This document shows positions 16,620 through 25,190 of a stretch of DNA of 64,000 nt, piece after piece. Origin of the DNA: Aeromicrobium sp. (lineage in GTDB: Bacteria > Actinomycetota > Actinomycetes > Propionibacteriales > Nocardioidaceae); the NCBI RefSeq assembly GCF_023146395.1, contig NZ_JAGLCD010000018.1, positions 31,556 to 95,555 on the forward strand, read 5' to 3'. Both the position numbers and the translations under genes were made by a program. Within the stretch, counting starts at the first letter, position 1, and each line of letters begins with the position of its first letter. Under the pieces are notes generated by a model, which worked only from the letters and a program-made list of their open reading frames with translations, was not told the DNA's origin and did no database searches.

Positions 16620-17414
16620 ATGTCCCACGTCCTCGTCACAGGAGCCGCCTCCGGGATGGGCGCGGCGACCGCTCGCCTGCTCGCCGCGGGCGGCCATCGG
16701 GTCGTCGGGATCGACGTCGACGCCGACGGACTCGGGCGCCTTGCGGCCGACGGCTCGCTCGTCGAGGCGCTCGTGGTCGACCTCGCCGACCCGGCCGCGA
16801 TCACGGCCGCGGTCGGTGGTCGTGAGGTCGATGCGCTCGTCAACGTCGCGGGCCTCGGGCCCGATGCCCAGAACGCCCGGTTGATCTGGTCGGTCAACCT
16901 GCTGGCGCCGCTGCGGGTCGCCGCGGCGGTCTCGGTGCGCGCGGGCGGATCGATCGTCAACGTCGCGTCGATCACCGGCGAGCTCGCGGTGGCCCGGCAC
17001 GCCGACCTGCTCGAGGACCCGCTGCGCGAGGGGTTCCTCGACGAGGTCGTGGCGGTGGCGGGCGAGCCCGCCGAGGCGTACACGCACAGCAAGTGGGGCC
17101 TCCTGTGCGAGACCGAGCGGATGGCGGTGCGCCTGGCTCCGCAGGTGCGCGTCAACGCCGTCTCGCCGGGCGTCGTCGAGACGCCGATGGGCGAGCGCAG
17201 CATGCAGTTCGACTGGACCCGCAAGGCCGCCGACCGCATCCCGGCAGGCCGGCTCGGGCGGGCCGACGAGGTCGCCCGTGCGGTCCGGTTCCTGATCTCT
17301 CCCGACGCCAGCTACGTCGTCGGGTCGCGGCTCGTGGTCGACGGCGGCTACGTGGCGCGGCAGCGCACGCGCACGCCGAGCGCGCCGATCTCCGGTGCCG
17401 TGGAGGTAGGTTGA
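16620..17414 (+). CDS. SDR family oxidoreductase, 3-alpha-hydroxysteroid dehydrogenase-like
   Basis: 264-residue short-chain dehydrogenase with NAD(P) motif TGAASGMG, NVAG, SIVNVAS and the catalytic YTHSK (Y-x3-K). The long loop between the serine and tyrosine positions (about 45 residues including a DLLEDPLREGFLDEV helix) resembles the bacterial 3-alpha-HSD/carbonyl reductase subgroup. The ATG at 16620 has AAGGAG 5 nt upstream. It likely interconverts a ring alcohol and ketone. It is the first gene before the TetR regulator (17452). Confidence 0.83.
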   Translation: MSHVLVTGAASGMGAATARLLAAGGHRVVGIDVDADGLGRLAADGSLVEALVVDLADPAAITAAVGGREVDALVNVAGLGPDAQNARLIWSVNLLAPLRVAAAVSVRAGGSIVNVASITGELAVARHADLLEDPLREGFLDEVVAVAGEPAEAYTHSKWGLLCETERMAVRLAPQVRVNAVSPGVVETPMGERSMQFDWTRKAADRIPAGRLGRADEVARAVRFLISPDASYVVGSRLVVDGGYVARQRTRTPSAPISGAVEVG

Positions 17415-17451
17415 CCCGTGGAGCTCGAGAGTCGGACGGAAGGGGTGGGTA

Positions 17452-18111
17452 ATGACGACCAGCGGGATCGGTCGCCGGCGGGCGCAGGCGCGTCGGGAGG
17501 GCAACCCCACGTATCTCGAGAAGCGGCGCCAGATGGTGCAGGCCGCGGCCGTGCTCTTCAAGGAGAAGGGGTTCGAGGCCACGACCCTCGCCGACATCGG
17601 CGAGGCGGTCGGGGTCGACCGTGCCTCGATCTACTACTACGTCGAGAGCAAGAAGGAGCTCTTGCTCGAGGCCGTCACGGGCGTCAGCAGCCTCAACCTC
17701 GACCTGGCGAAGTCGCTCGCCGGTCAGCAGCACCTCGCGACGGCCGAGCGCATCAGGATGTTCATCCTCAGCACGTTGCGGACGTACGACGAGAACTACC
17801 CCCAGGTGTACGTGTACATCCAGGAGAACATGGCCAAGGTGGCCCCGGACGACGAGCCGTGGGCCAAGGAGATGGCGCGCCAGGTCGTCGAGTTCGAGAG
17901 CCTGATCGACGAGCTCATCCGCGAGGCGATCGAGGACGGCACGTTCCGGCCTGGTCTCGACCCACGGCTCACGGCCAAGGCCCTGTGGGGCATGTTGAAC
18001 TGGACGCACCGCTGGCACCGCCCCGACGGCTCGACCACGGTCGAGCAGATCGCCGAGAACTTCTCCGAGATCTTCCTCGCCGGCGTCCTCGCGGAGCCGC
18101 AGGAGTCCTGA
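17452..18111 (+). CDS. TetR-family transcriptional regulator (candidate class A regulator)
   Basis: 219 residues. The N-terminal helix-turn-helix reads AAAVLFKEKGFEATTLADIG, then VGVDRASIYYYVESKKELLL, the classic TetR DNA-binding layout. The remaining residues form the helical ligand-binding/dimer domain. A GGAAGGGG ribosome-binding site precedes the ATG. It lies between the SDR and SMP-30 genes of an operon headed by a class A palindrome, and class A sites flank most operons from 2 to 20 kb and the one at 45.7 kb. It is therefore the best candidate for the local repressor; an acyl-CoA intermediate would be the expected effector, as in related FadR/KstR-type systems. Not proven by sequence. 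Confidence 0.85.
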   Translation: MTTSGIGRRRAQARREGNPTYLEKRRQMVQAAAVLFKEKGFEATTLADIGEAVGVDRASIYYYVESKKELLLEAVTGVSSLNLDLAKSLAGQQHLATAERIRMFILSTLRTYDENYPQVYVYIQENMAKVAPDDEPWAKEMARQVVEFESLIDELIREAIEDGTFRPGLDPRLTAKALWGMLNWTHRWHRPDGSTTVEQIAENFSEIFLAGVLAEPQES

Positions 18112-18138
18112 CCGGCCTCGCTCGCGCGGGGGTGCGAC

Positions 18139-19068
18139 GTGGCGACGACTGAGGCGCCCCGGTGGGACCGCTGGTCGGCGTCGCAGGACGGCGTGGGCGA
18201 GAACCCCGTCTGGGACGCCGCGGCCGAGCGCCTCTGGTGGTCCGACGTCGTCGGACCGTCGGTGCGGTGGTCGGCCGAGGCCGGCGCCGTGCCGACGTCG
18301 GTCGCGATGCCGAGCGACGTCGCGACCTTCGCCCTGGCCGACGGGGGAGCCGCGGTCGTCGTGCTGGTCGACGGGATCCATGAGCTGCGTGCCGACGGGA
18401 CCCTGCGACGCCTGCTCGACGCTCCGTACGACCGCGCGCAGCACCGCTTCAACGACGGGCGCTGCGACACGCGGGGCCGGCTCTGGATCGGGTCGAACCG
18501 GATCCCGGGTTCGGGTGCGCCCCGCGGGTCGGCCCGGTTCTGGCGCCTTGACGCCGCCGGCCTGACCCCGCACATGGACGGGTTCTCGGTGTCGAACGGC
18601 ACGGCCTTCAGCCCCGAGGGCGACGTCATGTACGCCGCGGACTCGATGTCGCGGAGCATCGTCGCGTTCGACTACGACCTCGACACCGGCACGCCCAGCA
18701 ACCGCCGTGTCTTCGCCACCGTGGAGGGATCCGAGGGTGGCACGGCCCTGCCGGACGGTGCCGCGGTCGACGCCCGCGGTGGTTACTGGATCGCGGTCTA
18801 CGGTGCCGGGCTCGTCCTGAGGTTCGCGCCGGACGGGCGCCTCGACCGTGTGCTCCGGGCGCCCGTCACCCACCCGACCATGGTGGCGTTCGGTGGGGCG
18901 TCGGGTGACCGGATGTTCCTGACCTCGGGACGCGCGTTCGCCTCGCCAGAGGTCCTGGCCGCCGAGCCGGGGGCGGGGGACGTCTACGTCGCGGACGTGG
19001 GTGAGCGGGGTGTGCCCGAGCACCGGTTCGGGTTCCTCGACGCCCTGCGCCGTGCGTCAACACTGTAG
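18139..19068 (+). CDS. SMP-30/gluconolactonase family hydrolase
   Basis: 309-residue six-bladed beta-propeller of the SMP-30 lactonase family. Seen are ENPVWDAAAERLWWSDV (metal-binding Glu in the first blade), HRFNDGRCDTRGRLWIGS (metal-ligand Asn/Asp) and the SNGTAFSPEGDVMYAADS block with another metal site. These enzymes open lactones with a divalent metal, which fits Baeyer-Villiger products made by the monooxygenases in the window. The start is a GTG 27 bp after the TetR gene. The last codons and stop are part of the class A palindrome at 19056. Confidence 0.82.
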   Translation: MATTEAPRWDRWSASQDGVGENPVWDAAAERLWWSDVVGPSVRWSAEAGAVPTSVAMPSDVATFALADGGAAVVVLVDGIHELRADGTLRRLLDAPYDRAQHRFNDGRCDTRGRLWIGSNRIPGSGAPRGSARFWRLDAAGLTPHMDGFSVSNGTAFSPEGDVMYAADSMSRSIVAFDYDLDTGTPSNRRVFATVEGSEGGTALPDGAAVDARGGYWIAVYGAGLVLRFAPDGRLDRVLRAPVTHPTMVAFGGASGDRMFLTSGRAFASPEVLAAEPGAGDVYVADVGERGVPEHRFGFLDALRRASTL

Positions 19069-19073
19069 TTGAC
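19056..19073. promoter_or_regulatory. Class A operator-like palindrome overlapping a stop codon
   Basis: GTCAAC-ACTGTA-GTTGAC has two perfect arms. It covers the last three codons and the TAG of the SMP-30 gene and lies 73 bp upstream of the acyl-CoA dehydrogenase GTG start at 19147. It suggests an internal regulated promoter for the dehydrogenase. Confidence 0.6.
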
Positions 19074-19146
19074 TCGCGTCCCGACCGCCCTTAGCGTGAG
19101 GGGCGATCCGCAGTGGGCGGGTTCCGGTGGCCGGGAGGTTCCAGAG

Positions 19147-20247
19147 GTGGACGACGTGAGGGACGAGCTGCGCGAGACGACGCGGCAGCTGTTCGCGAAG
19201 GAGCTGCCGCTGGAGTCGGCGGTCGAGAGGTCGGGCCTCGACACGGGGCCCGCTGCCGACTGGGGGCCGCTCTGGCGGCGCGTCACGACCGACCTCGGGG
19301 TCACGGCCGTGGCCGTCGACGAGGCGCACGGCGGCCTGGGTCTCGGCCTGGCCGAGATGGCGGTCGTCCTCGAGGAGGCGGGTCGAGCGTTGTCGCCGCT
19401 CCCGCTCGTCGACGCGGCCGTTGCGGCCGTCGTCCTGCGCGACGTCGCGCCTGATCTCCTGCCGGCCGTCGCCGCGGGCTCCGCGATCGTCGCCGTCGAC
19501 CTCGGCGTGCGTGACGTGGGTGATGTCGGCCCGACGACCGCGGTCTCGTTCTTGACGGAGGCCGTCGTCGCCGGTGCCGGCGCGACGCACCTCCTGACAT
19601 GGCCCTCGCCTCGGCAGGCGGTGGTCGTCGCGGTGGACGCGCCCGGTGTCACGCGACGGAGCACGACTTCGATCGACCCGACGCGCGACACCGTGCGTCT
19701 GGAGCTCGACCGGGTGCTTCCTGACGTGGTCGTGCCCGACCCGGTCGGCCTGCTGCGCCGGACGGCTCTCGCGGTCCGGCGTCTCGGATCGGCCCTGGAC
19801 TCGGTCGGTGCGGCGCGGGTCTGTCTCGACGTCGCGGTCGAGCACGCCGGCTCCCGCGAGCAGTTCGGGAAGCCGATCGGCTCGTTCCAGGCGGTCAAGC
19901 ACGCGTGCGCCGAGATGCTCCTCGCGCTCGAGACTGCGGTGTCGACGGCCGACGCCGCGGCGCGGACCGCGGTCGACCCGGCCGCTCCCGACTTCGCGGT
20001 CGCGGCGGCCCTCGCGCACGACTACTGCTCGCGGTCCTTCGAGCTCGTGGCGGCCCAGACGATCCAGGTGCTGGGGGGCATCGGGTTCACGTGGGAGCAC
20101 CCCGCGCACCTGTTCCTGAAGCGCGCCCGGGTCAACGGGCTGCTCGGCGGGGCGGGCGTCGACGTGCGGCGCGAGCTGGCCGCACACCTCGGGCTGGGGC
20201 CGGTCGACACCGGGTCCTCGGCCGCCTTTCCGGCGCTGTCAACGTAA
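19147..20247 (+). CDS. Acyl-CoA dehydrogenase family protein
   Basis: 366 residues with the acyl-CoA dehydrogenase fold: an N-terminal helical domain (DELRETTRQLFAKELP), a shortened middle beta domain and a C-terminal FAD-binding domain with SREQFGKPIGSFQAVKH and QVLGGIGFTWEHPAHLFLKR. The catalytic base position of the C-terminal domain is not a clear Glu. This is common for one partner of heteromeric FadE pairs in actinobacterial steroid and terpene catabolism, so it may need a partner such as the dehydrogenase at 23989. The GTG at 19147 is selected because GGGAGG lies 8 nt before it; the open frame starts earlier (19069) but overlaps the operator. Confidence 0.8.
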   Translation: MDDVRDELRETTRQLFAKELPLESAVERSGLDTGPAADWGPLWRRVTTDLGVTAVAVDEAHGGLGLGLAEMAVVLEEAGRALSPLPLVDAAVAAVVLRDVAPDLLPAVAAGSAIVAVDLGVRDVGDVGPTTAVSFLTEAVVAGAGATHLLTWPSPRQAVVVAVDAPGVTRRSTTSIDPTRDTVRLELDRVLPDVVVPDPVGLLRRTALAVRRLGSALDSVGAARVCLDVAVEHAGSREQFGKPIGSFQAVKHACAEMLLALETAVSTADAAARTAVDPAAPDFAVAAALAHDYCSRSFELVAAQTIQVLGGIGFTWEHPAHLFLKRARVNGLLGGAGVDVRRELAAHLGLGPVDTGSSAAFPALST

Positions 20248-20310
20248 CAGTTGACAGCCTTCGGTCGGGCGTGCGACGCTGCCGAGGTAGGAATCAACGT
20301 CAGTGTTGGC
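20238..20310. promoter_or_regulatory. Pair of class A operator-like palindromes before the mutase operon
   Basis: GTCAAC-GTAACA-GTTGAC (20238-20255) has perfect arms and spans the stop codon of the acyl-CoA dehydrogenase. ATCAAC-GTCAGT-GTTGGC (20293-20310) lies 25 bp before the mutase ATG at 20335. Together they occupy nearly the whole 87-bp gap and would control the nine-gene operon 20335-28647. Confidence 0.6.
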
Positions 20311-20334
20311 AGTCGGACGGAACGAGGGCGATCG

Positions 20335-21945
20335 ATGGCAGTGTGGACATCCCGGGGTGACATCGACACGTTCGGCGTCACGCACACCGAGAGCGGCATC
20401 GCGGTCGAACCGCTCTACACGGCGTCCGACGCTCCCGCCCCGGTCCCCGGTCCGGCTGCCTTCCCGTTCACCCGTGGATTCCGCGAGGACGGCTACCGCA
20501 CGCGTCCGTGGACGTTCCGCCAGTACGCGGGTCACGGCGGCGGCAGCGACACCAACGGACTGCTCAAGTACATGGTCGAGAACGGGCAGTCGGGCCTGAG
20601 CATCGCCCTCGACCTGCCGACCCAGATGGGGCTCGACTCCGACGACCCGCGGGCCAACTACGAGGTCGGTCGACTCGGCGTCGCGATCGACCGCCTGGCC
20701 GACATGGAGGCCGTCTACGACGGGATCCCGATCGAGCGCATCTCGTCGTCCTTCACGATCAACGGCACCGCGCCCGTCATCCTGGCGTACTACGTCGCGA
20801 TGGCCGACCGCCGCGGCATCCCCCGCGACCAGCTGGCCGGGACCGTGCAGAACGACCTCCTGAAGGAGTTCGTCGCCCGCGGCGCCTACCTGTACCCACC
20901 GGCCGCCAGCGTGCGTCTCGCGACCGACGTCATCGAGTTCTGCATGCGCAGCGTGCCTAAGTGGAACGCCATCAGCATCTCCGCGGCCCACATGCGATCG
21001 GCCGGCGCGACGCCGGTCATGTCGGACGGCTTCATGCTCTCGAACGCGATCGCCTACTGCGAGTCCGTCATCGCGCGCGGCATCGACATCGACGACTTCG
21101 CGCCGAACCTGTCGTTCCTGACCTCCTCCTACAAGGACGTCTTCGAGACCGTCGCCCGGTTCCGGGCGTGCCGCACGGTGTGGGCCGAGATCGCCCGCGA
21201 CCGGTTCGGCGCCCAGAAGGAGCGCTCCATGATGTTCCGCGTCCACAGCGGCGGGGACATCGACGCGATGACGTCGGAGGAGCCGATCAACAACGTGGCG
21301 CGCATGGCGCTGAACGCCTTCGCGGGTGCCTGCGGCGGCGTGCAGTCGATGCAGGTCCCGTGCTACGACGAGGCCTACGAGATCCCGACCGAGGCCGCGA
21401 TCCTCAACGCGCTGCGTGTGCAGCACATCGTCGCCTACGAGTCGGGCGTGCGCTACACGGCCGATCCGTTCGCAGGGTCGTACTTCGTGGAGGACCTCAC
21501 CGAGAAGATCGCTGCCCAGCTGCGCGCGATCATCGAGGAGGTCACCTCGACGGGCGGGTCGATCGAGTGGATCTCCGACGGTCGCATGCAGGCCGCGATC
21601 AGCCAGGAGGCGCGGGTCTGGGAGGAACGCGTCGCCGACGGCAGCGAGATCCGGGTCGGCCTGGGCAGCGGCCAGCGCGGCATGGGGGGTGACGGCGAGA
21701 TCACGGTCCACGAGTTCGACCCCGGCGCGGTCGACCTGCAGATCAAGCGGCTCCAGGAGCACCGCGCGACCCGCGACTCCCAGGCGGTCACGGCGGCGCT
21801 CGCGGCGCTGACGACCGCGGCCGAGGGCGACACCAACGTCATGGAGCTCCTCGTGGAGGCGGCGAAGGCCGGCGCCACGACGGGCGAGATGTGTGGCGCG
21901 CTCGGCGACGTCTTCGGCGACTTCGACGCACCGGTGGGGATCTGA
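20335..21945 (+). CDS. B12-dependent acyl-CoA mutase, large (catalytic) subunit
   Basis: 536 residues covering only the TIM-barrel part of the methylmalonyl-CoA mutase family; the cobalamin domain is encoded separately at 21947. Family blocks are [63 protein letters not shown] and [14 protein letters not shown]. Residues aligned to the substrate-carboxylate contacts of methylmalonyl-CoA mutase (Tyr89, Thr195, Gln197, Arg207) are Tyr64, Thr170, Gln172 and Arg182, with identical 118-residue spacing between Tyr and Arg. Isobutyryl-CoA mutase has Phe and Gln at the Tyr and Arg positions. It should thus rearrange a CoA ester carrying a second carboxylate. It is the first gene of the long operon 20335-28647; the ATG at 20335 begins MAVWTSRGD. 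Confidence 0.88.
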   Translation: MAVWTSRGDIDTFGVTHTESGIAVEPLYTASDAPAPVPGPAAFPFTRGFREDGYRTRPWTFRQYAGHGGGSDTNGLLKYMVENGQSGLSIALDLPTQMGLDSDDPRANYEVGRLGVAIDRLADMEAVYDGIPIERISSSFTINGTAPVILAYYVAMADRRGIPRDQLAGTVQNDLLKEFVARGAYLYPPAASVRLATDVIEFCMRSVPKWNAISISAAHMRSAGATPVMSDGFMLSNAIAYCESVIARGIDIDDFAPNLSFLTSSYKDVFETVARFRACRTVWAEIARDRFGAQKERSMMFRVHSGGDIDAMTSEEPINNVARMALNAFAGACGGVQSMQVPCYDEAYEIPTEAAILNALRVQHIVAYESGVRYTADPFAGSYFVEDLTEKIAAQLRAIIEEVTSTGGSIEWISDGRMQAAISQEARVWEERVADGSEIRVGLGSGQRGMGGDGEITVHEFDPGAVDLQIKRLQEHRATRDSQAVTAALAALTTAAEGDTNVMELLVEAAKAGATTGEMCGALGDVFGDFDAPVGI

Positions 21946-21946
21946 C

Positions 21947-22339
21947 ATGACACGTGTGCTGCTGGCCAAGCCGGGTCTCGACGGCCACGACAAGGGCATC
22001 AAGGTCCTGGCGACGATCCTGCGCGACGCCGGGTGCGAGGTCATCTACACCGGCCTGCACCAGACCCCGCAGAAGATCGCGCTGGCGGCGGTGCAGGAGG
22101 ACGTCGACGTGATCGGGCTCAGCATGCTCTCGGGCGCCCACGTCGACCTCTCGCGCGACGTCATCGAGCAGCTCCGCGAGGCCGGCCTCGGGGAGCGCCC
22201 GGTCATCGTGGGCGGCAACATCCCGCTGCGCGACGTCGCGTTGCTCACGGGCCTCGGCGCTGCGGCGGTCTTCCCGACCGGGACCTCCTACGAGGAGATC
22301 ATCGGCTGGTTCGCCGCCCTGCCGACCGCGACGTCGTGA
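21947..22339 (+). CDS. B12-dependent acyl-CoA mutase, small (cobalamin-binding) subunit
   Basis: 130-residue cobalamin-binding domain with the base-off signature LDGHDKG (DxHxxG; His14 is the lower cobalt ligand), then [17 protein letters not shown] and FPTGTSYEE, which line the nucleotide tail pocket. It begins 1 nt after the stop of the large subunit and its stop overlaps the MeaB GTG start. Together with the large subunit it forms the complete adenosylcobalamin mutase. Confidence 0.92.
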   Translation: MTRVLLAKPGLDGHDKGIKVLATILRDAGCEVIYTGLHQTPQKIALAAVQEDVDVIGLSMLSGAHVDLSRDVIEQLREAGLGERPVIVGGNIPLRDVALLTGLGAAAVFPTGTSYEEIIGWFAALPTATS

Positions 22340-23226
22340 CGCCCGTGCCTGTCGAGGACGCCGCCGTGGCCGAGGGCCTGGTCCGCATGCGCGAGCTCGC
22401 CGGAGCACTGAGCGACGTTGAGCGTGGCGGAGCCGGTCTGCGAGCCGCCCCGCGCCCGAGCGACGCGATCCTGGGCCTCGTGGGCCCGCCCGGGGTCGGC
22501 AAGAGCTCGCTCATCTCGGCGCTCGTCCGACGGGCTCGGGACCGCGGGGAGCGGGTCGTGGTCCTGGCGGTCGACCCGTCGAGTCCCATGACCGGTGGCG
22601 CCCTGCTCGGCGACCGGATCAGGCTGGCGGAGCACGCGACGGACCCGGGTGTCTTCGTCCGCAGCTTCGCGAGCCGGGGGCACCCGGGCGGTCTGTCCGC
22701 CGCGATCCCGGCGGCGGTCGAGACGGCCCTGGCCCTCGGCTGGGACCGCGTCTTCATCGAGCCCGTCGGCGGCGGCCAGAACGACGTCGACGTCGTCGCG
22801 TGCGCGGACCACGTCGTCCTCGTCGTCAGCCCGGAGTCCGGGGACGACATCCAGGCCCTCAAGGCCGGCATCCTCGAGATGGTCGACGTCATCGCGATCA
22901 ACAAGGCCGATCGTCCCGGCGCCTCGACGCTGCGCACGATGCTGCGCTCGCAGTGGCGGGGTCGGGGTCAGGGCTCGATCGTCCTGGTCTCGGCGGCGGA
23001 CGGCACGGGACTCGAGGACCTGGACGACCGGACCCGTGAGGTGGGCGACGGCGATGCCAGCCGTCGGGACGCCGCCCTGGTGTCGGCGGTGCTGAACGAC
23101 GCCTCCGTCGCGCTCCGGGCGTCGCTCGCCGACGCCACGCTGCGGTCGGCCGTGATCGACCTCGCCCGCGCGGGTGACCGGTCCGCGGCGATCCGCCACC
23201 TGCTGGAGGGGGCTCGCCATGCCTGA
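22336..23226 (+). CDS. meaB: MeaB-like G3E GTPase, mutase chaperone
   Basis: 296-residue P-loop GTPase of the MeaB/ArgK group, which loads adenosylcobalamin and protects the mutase from inactivation. It shows Walker [10 protein letters not shown], the [17 protein letters not shown] block, [24 protein letters not shown] (normally ETVGVGQSE, so diverged) and the base-specificity motif NKAD. The GTG at 22336 overlaps the small-subunit stop by 4 bp. Tight linkage identifies it as the dedicated chaperone of the mutase encoded just upstream. Confidence 0.88.
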   Translation: MTPVPVEDAAVAEGLVRMRELAGALSDVERGGAGLRAAPRPSDAILGLVGPPGVGKSSLISALVRRARDRGERVVVLAVDPSSPMTGGALLGDRIRLAEHATDPGVFVRSFASRGHPGGLSAAIPAAVETALALGWDRVFIEPVGGGQNDVDVVACADHVVLVVSPESGDDIQALKAGILEMVDVIAINKADRPGASTLRTMLRSQWRGRGQGSIVLVSAADGTGLEDLDDRTREVGDGDASRRDAALVSAVLNDASVALRASLADATLRSAVIDLARAGDRSAAIRHLLEGARHA

Positions 23227-23992
23227 GCACTCGTCCCCCGACGTCGTCACCGAGGCCGTGGGCCGGCACGTGGCCCGCATCGTGTTCGACCGGCGTGCTG
23301 CGGCGAACGCCCTGCTCCCGGAGACCGCGGTCGCGATCGAGCAGGCCCTGCGCGCGCTGCAGGCCGATCCCGACGTGCGGGTCGTCCAGCTGCGCGGTGC
23401 GGGCGGACGGGTGTTCTGCGGCGGCTTCGACCTCAGCGGCGTCACGACGGGGGTGCGGGACGTCGAGCTGCAGAGCCTCCTGACGGCGTTGCGGACCTCG
23501 CCGGTCCCGACCGTCGCGGTGCTCGACGGGCACGCCGTGGGTGCCGGGCTCGACCTGGCAGCGTCGTGCGACCTGCGGATCGCGCGGACCGGCAGCCGCA
23601 TCGGGCTCCCGGCCACCCGGATCGGCGTGGCGTACCACCCGGTCGGCCTGCGCCGCATGGTGCAGATGGTTCCGGCGCTGCGTCGCGTCCTGCTGACGGG
23701 TGAGGTCGTCCCGATCGAGTCGGTCGCCGGCTTCGCGGACGGCATCGCGACCCCGGAGGAGCTCGACGCCCTGGTCGACGAGACGTGTCGCGCGATCGTG
23801 GCCGGCGCCCCGACCAGCGTGACCTACATGGCCGCGATGATCCGGCCCACCGACGTCCTGGACGTCGACACTGCGATCGCCTGGCGCGACCACATCCTCG
23901 ACGGACCCGATCCGGCCGAGTCCGCGGCGGCGCGCGCCGCCGGTCGTGACCCGCAGTACGCCGCCCGCCGACCCTGGAAGGCCCCCGCATGA
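23219..23992 (+). CDS. Enoyl-CoA hydratase/isomerase family protein
   Basis: 257-residue crotonase-fold protein with IVFDRRAAANAL, the oxyanion segments RVFCGGFDLSG and LDGHAVGAGLDLAASCDLRI, and RIGVAYHPVGLRRM. The usual second catalytic Glu (in the GxxPGxGG region) is replaced in this last segment, so the precise reaction is open. The ATG at 23219 overlaps the MeaB stop by 8 bp, with GGAGGGGG upstream. It is the fourth gene of the mutase operon and likely acts on an unsaturated CoA ester formed by the next gene's dehydrogenase. Confidence 0.8.
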   Translation: MPEHSSPDVVTEAVGRHVARIVFDRRAAANALLPETAVAIEQALRALQADPDVRVVQLRGAGGRVFCGGFDLSGVTTGVRDVELQSLLTALRTSPVPTVAVLDGHAVGAGLDLAASCDLRIARTGSRIGLPATRIGVAYHPVGLRRMVQMVPALRRVLLTGEVVPIESVAGFADGIATPEELDALVDETCRAIVAGAPTSVTYMAAMIRPTDVLDVDTAIAWRDHILDGPDPAESAAARAAGRDPQYAARRPWKAPA

Positions 23993-25167
23993 GCAGCAGC
24001 GTGATCGACGAGCAGGCGGTCGACGCCCTGTTCCTGGAAGAGCTGCGCGACTGGCTCTCCGACCACCTGGTGGGAGAGTTCGCCGCGGCCCGCGGTGTCG
24101 GCGGCATCGCCGACGACAGCCGGTGGGAGCTCCGGCTGGAGTGGGAACGCCTCCTGGCCCGGGACCGGTGGCTCAACATCTCCTGGCCGCAGGAGTACGG
24201 GGGGCGGGGCGGGTCGATCCGGCACGAGCTCCTGTTCCACATCGAGCACGCGCGGGCCGGCGCGCCGTACTGGGTCGGCTCCCAGGGGCGCGACCTGTTC
24301 GGACCGACGCTCATGGCGTTCGGCACGCAGGCCCAGAAGGATCGGTTCATCCCCCCGATCGTCGCCGCGGAGGAGTTCTGGGGCCAGGGCTTCAGCGAGC
24401 CCGGTGCGGGGTCGGACCTCGCGAGCCTGCGGACCTCCGCGCGTCTCGAGGGCGATCGGTGGATCATCGACGGCCAGAAGATCTGGATGACGTTCGGCGA
24501 CCACGCCGACTGGTTGTACGTCCTGTGCCGCACGTCCAAGGAGGGGCCGCAGCACCGGGGGATCTCGATGCTGCTCGTCCCGCGCCACCAGCCGGGCGTC
24601 GAGGTGCGCACGATTCGCAACATCGCCGGCGGGGCGGAGTTCTGCGAGGTGTTCTTCACCGGTGCGGAGACCGCCGCGGACCTGGTCGTGGGCGAGGTCA
24701 ACCAGGGCTGGAAGATCGTCATGGCCACTCTCGGCAACGAGCGCGGGGGCACCACGGTGCTGCCGTTCCTGGCCTCGTTCGAGCGCCAGATGGACGACCT
24801 GCTGGAGCACCTGCGGTCGCGCCGGGGCGACGTCGATCCCGTGACGCTCGACCGGGTCGTCCGGTCGTGGCAGGAGTACCGGGTACTGCGCCAGCACACC
24901 GACCGCGTGCTCGGAGCCGTCCTCGAAGGCCGTCATCCGGGCCCGGAGTCGTCGCTCGTCAAGCTCTTCTGGGGCACGTGGCACCGGGACTTCGGCGAGC
25001 TCCTGATGGAGGTGCTCGGTCAGCGTGCGCTGGACGAGCCGGACGACCCGCTCGTGGCCGAGCACCGACGGGTCTGGCTCAACAGCCGGGCCGAGACGAT
25101 CTACGGCGGAACCGTCGAGATCCAGAAGAACATCATCGGGGAACGGGTCCTCGGGCTCCCCCGGTAG
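23989..25167 (+). CDS. Acyl-CoA dehydrogenase
   Basis: 392 residues with the full FadE fold. The N-terminal helical domain has SWPQEYGGRGGS. The middle domain has the FAD/substrate signature GQGFSEPGAGSDLASL and the WMTFGDHADW segment. The C-terminal domain ends in the SRAETIYGGTVEIQKNIIGERVLGLPR block typical of functional FadEs. It oxidises an acyl-CoA to the 2,3-enoyl-CoA with electrons passing to ETF. The start overlaps the upstream crotonase stop (ATGA). It may be homomeric or pair with the dehydrogenase at 19147. Confidence 0.88.
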   Translation: MSSSVIDEQAVDALFLEELRDWLSDHLVGEFAAARGVGGIADDSRWELRLEWERLLARDRWLNISWPQEYGGRGGSIRHELLFHIEHARAGAPYWVGSQGRDLFGPTLMAFGTQAQKDRFIPPIVAAEEFWGQGFSEPGAGSDLASLRTSARLEGDRWIIDGQKIWMTFGDHADWLYVLCRTSKEGPQHRGISMLLVPRHQPGVEVRTIRNIAGGAEFCEVFFTGAETAADLVVGEVNQGWKIVMATLGNERGGTTVLPFLASFERQMDDLLEHLRSRRGDVDPVTLDRVVRSWQEYRVLRQHTDRVLGAVLEGRHPGPESSLVKLFWGTWHRDFGELLMEVLGQRALDEPDDPLVAEHRRVWLNSRAETIYGGTVEIQKNIIGERVLGLPR

Positions 25168-25190
25168 ACCATGACGACAGGACGTGGAAC

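Noticed and set aside
20239..22044. Long minus-strand frame opposite the mutase gene
   Set aside because: No domain; typical third-position GC shadow of the mutase large subunit.
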